Assembly (NCBI RefSeq): GCF_001690985.1
Contig: NZ_MAJS01000006.1
Location: forward strand, 268,145-332,144
Direction of reading: 5' to 3'
Length of the DNA: 64,000 nt
Origin: Aliivibrio sp. 1S175
GTDB taxonomy: Bacteria > Pseudomonadota > Gammaproteobacteria > Enterobacterales > Vibrionaceae
A program made the position numbers and the translations under genes. The first letter of the stretch is position 1. Every line of letters begins with the position of its first letter. The notes under the pieces were generated by a model. That model did no database searches, was not told the origin of the DNA, and saw only the letters and a program-made list of their open reading frames with translations. Positions 59,910-64,000 of this stretch are shown here, piece by piece.

Positions 59910-61495
59910 TAGTTTTTCTCCTTAGTGCTTACTGGTTGAGCTAAGTGTGCTTTTTGAATTGCAGAGATCACTGCTTGGGCTTTACCACGAGTTTCATCGG
60001 CTTCCGCTTGTGGGTCAGAGTCATACACCACGCCAGCTCCGGCTTGAACTTGAGCGATACCGTCTTCAACATAGGCTGAACGAATAACAATACAAGTATC
60101 CATGTTGCCATCGCCTGTTAAATAACCAACAGCGCCACCATAAGTGCCTCGGCGTGTTTTTTCTACGTCACGAATGAGCTGCATAGCACGGATCTTTGGA
60201 GCGCCCGTTAATGTCCCCATATTCATACATGCTTGGTAAGCGTGAAGGGCATCAAGATCCCCTCGAAGTTGACCAACAACACGAGAAACCAGATGCATAA
60301 CATGGCTGTAGCGGTCGACTTTTAATAAATCAGCCACATAGCGAGTGCCTGCTTCTGAAATACGAGCCACATCATTACGAGCCAAATCAACTAGCATCAT
60401 GTGTTCTGCGTTTTCTTTGGTATCACAACGCAGTTCTAATTCAATGCGGCTGTCTAAATCATGGTTGATAGAACCATCGTTGTTTTTACCACGTTGACGT
60501 GTTCCTGCAATTGGATAAATCTCAACTTGGTTTGTTTCTTTGCCGTATTTCAATGCAGATTCAGGCGATGCACCAAACAGGGTGAAATCGCGATCTTGCA
60601 GATAAAACATATAAGGACTTGGGTTACCAATTTTCAGTTCACGATAAGCCGCTAATGGCGCGGGACAAGGAAGAGTGAATCGACGAGAAGGAACTACTTG
60701 GAAAATATCGCCTTTAATAACAAATTCTTTTAAATCTAATACGGTTTGACAGAAATCTTCATCTGATACACTTGGGATCGCGTCACAACGTTCTAGTGTT
60801 GGGGCCGCAGGAACCGTATGTGGCTCTGAGCAAAATTCTTTTATTTCTAGAAGTCGAGCAGAAACACTGATTTTGATAGTCTCATCAGCATTAAACAGTG
60901 AGCCCTGAAGTACCGAAGACTCGGTTTGGTGATCGATGACCAAAAGTGATTCCGCCACATAAAACACATAGTCAGGACACTTATTGGTTGTTTCTGCATT
61001 ACCAAGGTTCTCGAAATTCGCCACTAAATCATAGGCAAATAAACCGCCTAAAAATAGTGCATTAGAGGGCAGCCCGGTTAAATCAAATTGATGCTGGATA
61101 ATACGCAGTGCATCAAAAGAAGAAAGCTCACGTAAGCGACTGTCTTCATCCAGATCTTGTTTTATGTCAGGGAAGTATAGCGTTAGGTTTGTCGGAGATG
61201 ATTGAGTAATGAGAGACGCTGGGAGAGAATGAGACAGCGAGTGTAATAAATGCTCTCCATTAAGAGTTAATGCTTCTAAAACCACTTCTTTATTAAAACA
61301 ATGAATTCGTACTGCAGCATCAATGAGCATTAAGCTTTTTAAATTTTGTTTTGAATCTACTTCAGCGGATTCAAGCAATAAGCTCATTGCTTGATTTGCG
61401 CATAATGTTGAATACAGTTCCGTAGGATCAGAAACATATGGCACATCAAGACATAGTAACTCTAATTGACCATCTTTTGAGTATGATGACTGCAT
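59909..61495 (-). CDS. trpE: Anthranilate synthase component I
   Basis: A 528-residue chorismate-using enzyme; first step of tryptophan synthesis, feedback-inhibited by tryptophan. The inhibitor site [11 protein letters not shown] is near residue 40, and the catalytic [26 protein letters not shown] and GTLTGAPK motifs are intact. The ATG at 61495 is preferred over the upstream extension to 61576: GGGAGG lies 5 bases before it, and the protein then aligns with E. coli TrpE from LELLC onward. The longer frame uses part of the untranslated leader. Confidence 0.95.
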   Translation of the reverse strand: MQSSYSKDGQLELLCLDVPYVSDPTELYSTLCANQAMSLLLESAEVDSKQNLKSLMLIDAAVRIHCFNKEVVLEALTLNGEHLLHSLSHSLPASLITQSSPTNLTLYFPDIKQDLDEDSRLRELSSFDALRIIQHQFDLTGLPSNALFLGGLFAYDLVANFENLGNAETTNKCPDYVFYVAESLLVIDHQTESSVLQGSLFNADETIKISVSARLLEIKEFCSEPHTVPAAPTLERCDAIPSVSDEDFCQTVLDLKEFVIKGDIFQVVPSRRFTLPCPAPLAAYRELKIGNPSPYMFYLQDRDFTLFGASPESALKYGKETNQVEIYPIAGTRQRGKNNDGSINHDLDSRIELELRCDTKENAEHMMLVDLARNDVARISEAGTRYVADLLKVDRYSHVMHLVSRVVGQLRGDLDALHAYQACMNMGTLTGAPKIRAMQLIRDVEKTRRGTYGGAVGYLTGDGNMDTCIVIRSAYVEDGIAQVQAGAGVVYDSDPQAEADETRGKAQAVISAIQKAHLAQPVSTKEKN

Positions 61496-61664
61496 TACAG
61501 CCTCCCTGCTAATACGTTGAATTGGTGTTACATTTTTATTGGTTTTCATAGTCGCATATTTCACTTTTGTTGCCACTCTTTTCTTAAAACTTGTGAGGGC
61601 TGAATGACTGACTGTTTAGATTTTCATCTATTATTAGTTTTACTGATTGGTTGTGCTTAAGGCA

Positions 61665-61741
61665 TAAAAAAACCCGCAAAAGGGCGGGTAAGGTTTTTAT
61701 GTCGAAATTAATTAAGCATAAAAACACTACCCGAAGTAGTG
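61665..61741 (-). promoter_or_regulatory. trp attenuator
   Basis: On the minus strand CACTAC/GTAGTG (61725-61741) forms the early hairpin. GTTTTTATG (61717-61725) can pair with CATAAAAAC as antiterminator (61692-61700), a pairing extended by GGTA/TACC. The terminator is ACCCGC, loop CCTTTT, GCGGGT, then seven T (61665-61689). These three pairings exclude each other as in classical trp attenuation. Confidence 0.92.
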
Positions 61742-61804
61742 CCACCAACGTTGAGTCATCACGCTAGTTTTTAAGAATGCTTGTTGTTTGCTAAGCTGTG
61801 ACAT
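61727..61804 (-). CDS. trpL: trp operon leader peptide
   Basis: A 25-residue peptide beginning MSQLSKQQAF and ending MTQRWWHYFG, with two adjacent Trp codons (61742-61747) at the position needed for ribosome stalling. The stop overlaps the first attenuator hairpin. TAGGTAC precedes the ATG. No other function expected. Confidence 0.95.
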   Translation of the reverse strand: MSQLSKQQAFLKTSVMTQRWWHYFG

Positions 61805-61855
61805 AAAGTACCTACTATTAAAACCAATAATATATTGGTGAGAAAGTGTTTAACT

Positions 61856-61891
61856 GCGTACCAGTAAACTAGTACGCGAGGTGAAAGTCAA
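61856..61891 (-). promoter_or_regulatory. trp promoter with TrpR-type operator
   Basis: On the minus strand TTGACT (61886-61891), 17 bases, TTTACT (61863-61868). A near-perfect palindrome of 22 bp (61856-61877, arms GCGTAC and GTACGC with inner AGT/ACT) overlaps the -10, matching the E. coli trp operator core ACTAGTTAACTAGTACGC in position and most bases. TrpR repression is inferred. Confidence 0.88.
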
Positions 61892-61899
61892 GAATAATT

Positions 61900-62745
61900 A
61901 TGAAAATAGACCTACATAGTCACACAACTGCGTCAGATGGACGCATGTCACCTACTGAATTAGTAGAAAGAGCCGTAAGTTTTGATGTAAAAGTCTTAGC
62001 AATTACCGATCATGATACGGTCGCTGGCTTAGTGGAAGCACATCAAGCGATTAAAGAGAAAGCATTACCTGTGCATTTAATTGATGGTATTGAAATTTCT
62101 ACATTATGGAGTAACAAGGATATTCATGTTGTAGGCCTTAATGTTGATGTTAATCACCCTGAATTAATTGCATTGATAGAGCAACAAGCAGAGCGTAGAG
62201 ATTCTCGTGCAAGAAAAATGGCAGAGCGTCTTGAAAAAGCAGGTTACGCAGGGGCGCTAGAAGGTGCAGTCGCTTTGGCAAATGGCGGGTCATTAACACG
62301 AGCACATTTTGGCAAGTGGTTAGTCGATCAAGGTCATGCAAAAACGATGCAAGCAGTGTTTAAAAAGTTTTTAACACGCAATAACATAGGCTATGTCCCA
62401 CCGGATTGGTGTTCTATTGAAGAGGCGGTTAACGTCATTCATAATGCAGGTGGAATCGCAGTATTAGCTCACCCAGGTAGGTATAATTTAACGGCAAAAT
62501 GGATAAAACGTTTATTAGCGGCTTTTGCTGAAGCGAAAGGTGATGCAATGGAAGTTGCATTACCGCAACAAGGTGTGCAAGAACGTAGAGTGCTTGCAGA
62601 TTATGCGACTCATTACGAGTTACAAGCCTCACAAGGTTCTGATTTTCATTATCCGTCACCTTGGACAGAGCTTGGAAGAAATTTATGGCTGCCTGAAGGG
62701 CCAATTCCTGTATGGCAAGAATGGAATTTACCTACCTTTGAGTAA
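61900..62745 (+). CDS. rnm: RNase AM (YciV), PHP-domain 5'-3' exonuclease
   Basis: A 281-residue PHP phosphoesterase. Metal ligands are in [23 protein letters not shown] and GSDFH, all conserved. In E. coli the protein matures the 5' ends of 23S and other rRNAs and also degrades oligonucleotides and 3',5'-bisphosphates. Divergent from trpL, in the same order (yciO, rnm, trp) as in E. coli. The start is only 8 bases from the trp -35, so its own promoter must lie across the trp control region. Confidence 0.92.
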   Translation: MKIDLHSHTTASDGRMSPTELVERAVSFDVKVLAITDHDTVAGLVEAHQAIKEKALPVHLIDGIEISTLWSNKDIHVVGLNVDVNHPELIALIEQQAERRDSRARKMAERLEKAGYAGALEGAVALANGGSLTRAHFGKWLVDQGHAKTMQAVFKKFLTRNNIGYVPPDWCSIEEAVNVIHNAGGIAVLAHPGRYNLTAKWIKRLLAAFAEAKGDAMEVALPQQGVQERRVLADYATHYELQASQGSDFHYPSPWTELGRNLWLPEGPIPVWQEWNLPTFE

Positions 62746-62794
62746 GTTCTAGATTATAATTAATATAACAATGACCTGCTAAGCAGGAGGAATG

Positions 62795-63415
62795 ATGAGC
62801 CAGTTTTTTTATGTACATCCTGAGAACCCACAAGCTCGCTTAATTAGTCAATCTGTTGCGATTATTCGTGATGGAGGGGTCGTTATCTACCCAACTGATT
62901 CAGGCTACGCGCTCGGTTGCCAGTTAGAAAATAAACAAGCACTAGAGCGAATTTGTCAGATCCGTCGTTTAGACGATAAACATAACTTTACTTTGTTGTG
63001 TCGTGATCTTTCTGAATTATCGATTTATGCCCGTGTAGATAACAGTGTTTTTCGCTTATTAAAAAATAATACACCAGGGGCGTACACGTTTATCTTTAAA
63101 GGGACAAAAGAGGTCCCTCGTCGTTTAATGAACCCAAAACGTAAGACGATAGGTATGCGTGTGCCAGATAACAAAATTGCCCTCGCTCTTTTGGAAGAGT
63201 TGGGTGAGCCATTAATGTCTACAACATTGATTTTACCAGGTAATGAAGTGGCGGAGTCTGATCCAGAAGCTATCCGTGATCAACTTGAACATGCCGTGGA
63301 TTTGATTATGAATGGTGGGTATTTAGGTGAACAACCAACAACCGTTGTTGATTTTAGTGATGACGAGATAACTGTTTTACGTGTTGGTGCTGGTGATCCT
63401 ACCCCGTTTCAATAA
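62795..63415 (+). CDS. yciO: YciO, Sua5/YrdC-family protein
   Basis: A 206-residue YrdC-fold protein. The KRRLDDKHNFTLLC-like segment (IRRLDDKHNFT), GAYTFIFKGT and TIGMRVPDN are family features. E. coli YciO is related to the threonylcarbamoyl-AMP synthase TsaC but cannot replace it in normal conditions. The second ATG at 62795 is chosen because AGGAGG (62785-62790) is 4 bases upstream; the first ATG is too close. 49 bases after rnm, likely co-transcribed. Confidence 0.92.
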   Translation: MSQFFYVHPENPQARLISQSVAIIRDGGVVIYPTDSGYALGCQLENKQALERICQIRRLDDKHNFTLLCRDLSELSIYARVDNSVFRLLKNNTPGAYTFIFKGTKEVPRRLMNPKRKTIGMRVPDNKIALALLEELGEPLMSTTLILPGNEVAESDPEAIRDQLEHAVDLIMNGGYLGEQPTTVVDFSDDEITVLRVGAGDPTPFQ

Positions 63416-63445
63416 TGTAACTCTAAAAGAAGCTTATACCGATTT

Positions 63446-63474
63446 AAAATAGCCAGCAGTGACTGGCTATTTTT
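63446..63474. terminator. Bidirectional terminator
   Basis: AAAATAGCCAG, six-base loop, CTGGCTATTTT between the convergent yciO and histidine kinase genes. Confidence 0.9.
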
Positions 63475-64000
63475 ATAACCACTGATCTAAGGATTCTAAA
63501 AGTTTTAGTTTAGAGATAGGCTTGGTTAAATATCCATCCATAATCGCGGTTATTTCCATTACTTCATCGTCACCTGATTCACCAGTTAAAGCGATAATAG
63601 GAATTGACGGATGAGTGTGTTTTATTTGTTTTGCCGCATCGATACCATTCATTACCGGCATTCTAGAATCCATAAAAATAAGATCTACATCGTTATTATT
63701 CATGACTTCAATCGCTTTAGCGCCATTTTCTGCTTGAAGAATGTGAATATTATTTCTACTTATAAATGTTTGAATTAACATTCGTTGTACTTTTTTGTCA
63801 TCAACAATTAGCACGGTTTTATGTATTAAATTAATTTGCTCGACATCATTATCAAGACGAGTGATTGTTTCATTATTAACCGGATGGTTTAGCTCATCTT
63901 TGATCGTTGGGAAACTTAATACAAATTCAGTGAAATCCCCATGTTTTGAATAGCAAGAAATATGGCCATTAAAGGAATTCATTACTCTTAAACAATAAGA
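63473..64000 (-). CDS. Hybrid sensor histidine kinase, C-terminal part only
   Basis: The frame stays open to the right edge, so only the C-terminus is seen. The first visible residues (YCLRVMNSFNGHISC, then GDFTEFVLSFP) are the end of a kinase ATP-binding domain, followed by a linker and a receiver domain (from about 55 residues in: VLIVDDKK, phospho-acceptor in IFMDSRMPVMNG, and LTGES and KPIS). The kinase end resembles that of CqsS/LuxN-like hybrids, but this does not identify the input signal. Confidence 0.85.
   Translation of the reverse strand, partial: SYCLRVMNSFNGHISCYSKHGDFTEFVLSFPTIKDELNHPVNNETITRLDNDVEQINLIHKTVLIVDDKKVQRMLIQTFISRNNIHILQAENGAKAIEVMNNNDVDLIFMDSRMPVMNGIDAAKQIKHTHPSIPIIALTGESGDDEVMEITAIMDGYLTKPISKLKLLESLDQWL

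Overview
The window looks like a chromosomal segment of a marine gammaproteobacterium of the Vibrionaceae, most likely Aliivibrio. The evidence is the low-GC coding style, the Vibrio-type T6SS cluster, the hisGDCBHAFI and trpEGD(CF)BA operons, and the yciI/yciA/yciB and rnm/yciO genes around trp as in enteric bacteria. Genus and species are inference from gene content; no database search was possible.

Layout. (1) 1-4460: one end of a Tn7-like transposon with tnsA-tnsB-tnsC and an unrecognised cargo gene cut by the left edge. Its terminal repeats lie immediately downstream of ffs, the 4.5S (SRP) RNA gene, at 4465-4571. (2) 4572-7428: the ffs promoter, a decayed outer-membrane-protein gene and a membrane-bound PAS-GGDEF diguanylate cyclase. 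(3) 7452-27722: a type VI secretion cluster on the minus strand, in transcription order tssA, B, C, E, F, G, H(clpV), vasH, a 42-residue lipoprotein gene, fha, tssJ, K, L, M, pppA, ppkA. It has sheath, baseplate, membrane complex, unfoldase and a kinase/phosphatase/FHA switch, but no hcp, vgrG or PAAR gene. (4) 27996-31745: ybaM, priC, a TauE/SafE permease and dinG. (5) 32277-34943: two tandem paralogous porins with near-identical 5' leaders. (6) 35082-42808: the histidine operon with promoter, His-rich leader peptide, attenuator, eight cistrons and a 132-bp palindromic insertion between hisH and hisA. (7) 42864-44512: a pseudouridine synthase and a methyltransferase. (8) 44561-49369: a peptide/nickel-type ABC importer with its two permeases fused into one chain. 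(9) 49545-54541: a MATE exporter, a pilotin-like lipoprotein, yciI, yciA, yciB and a dicarboxylate/amino-acid symporter. (10) 54804-61891: the tryptophan operon with terminator, attenuator, trpL and a TrpR-type operator. (11) 61900-64000: rnm, yciO and the C-terminal end of a hybrid histidine kinase running off the right edge.

The most striking system is the Tn7-like element at ffs. tnsABC stand without an adjacent tnsD/tniQ, which is the layout of I-F3 CRISPR-associated transposons, a group in which ffs is a documented attachment site. The tniQ-cas genes and guide array, if present, would lie beyond the left edge. Other points not obvious from gene calling alone are the small T6SS lipoprotein, paired hairpins between tssC and tssE, the duplicated porin leaders, the palindrome inside the his operon, the fused permease, and the trp control region sitting next to the rnm start codon.
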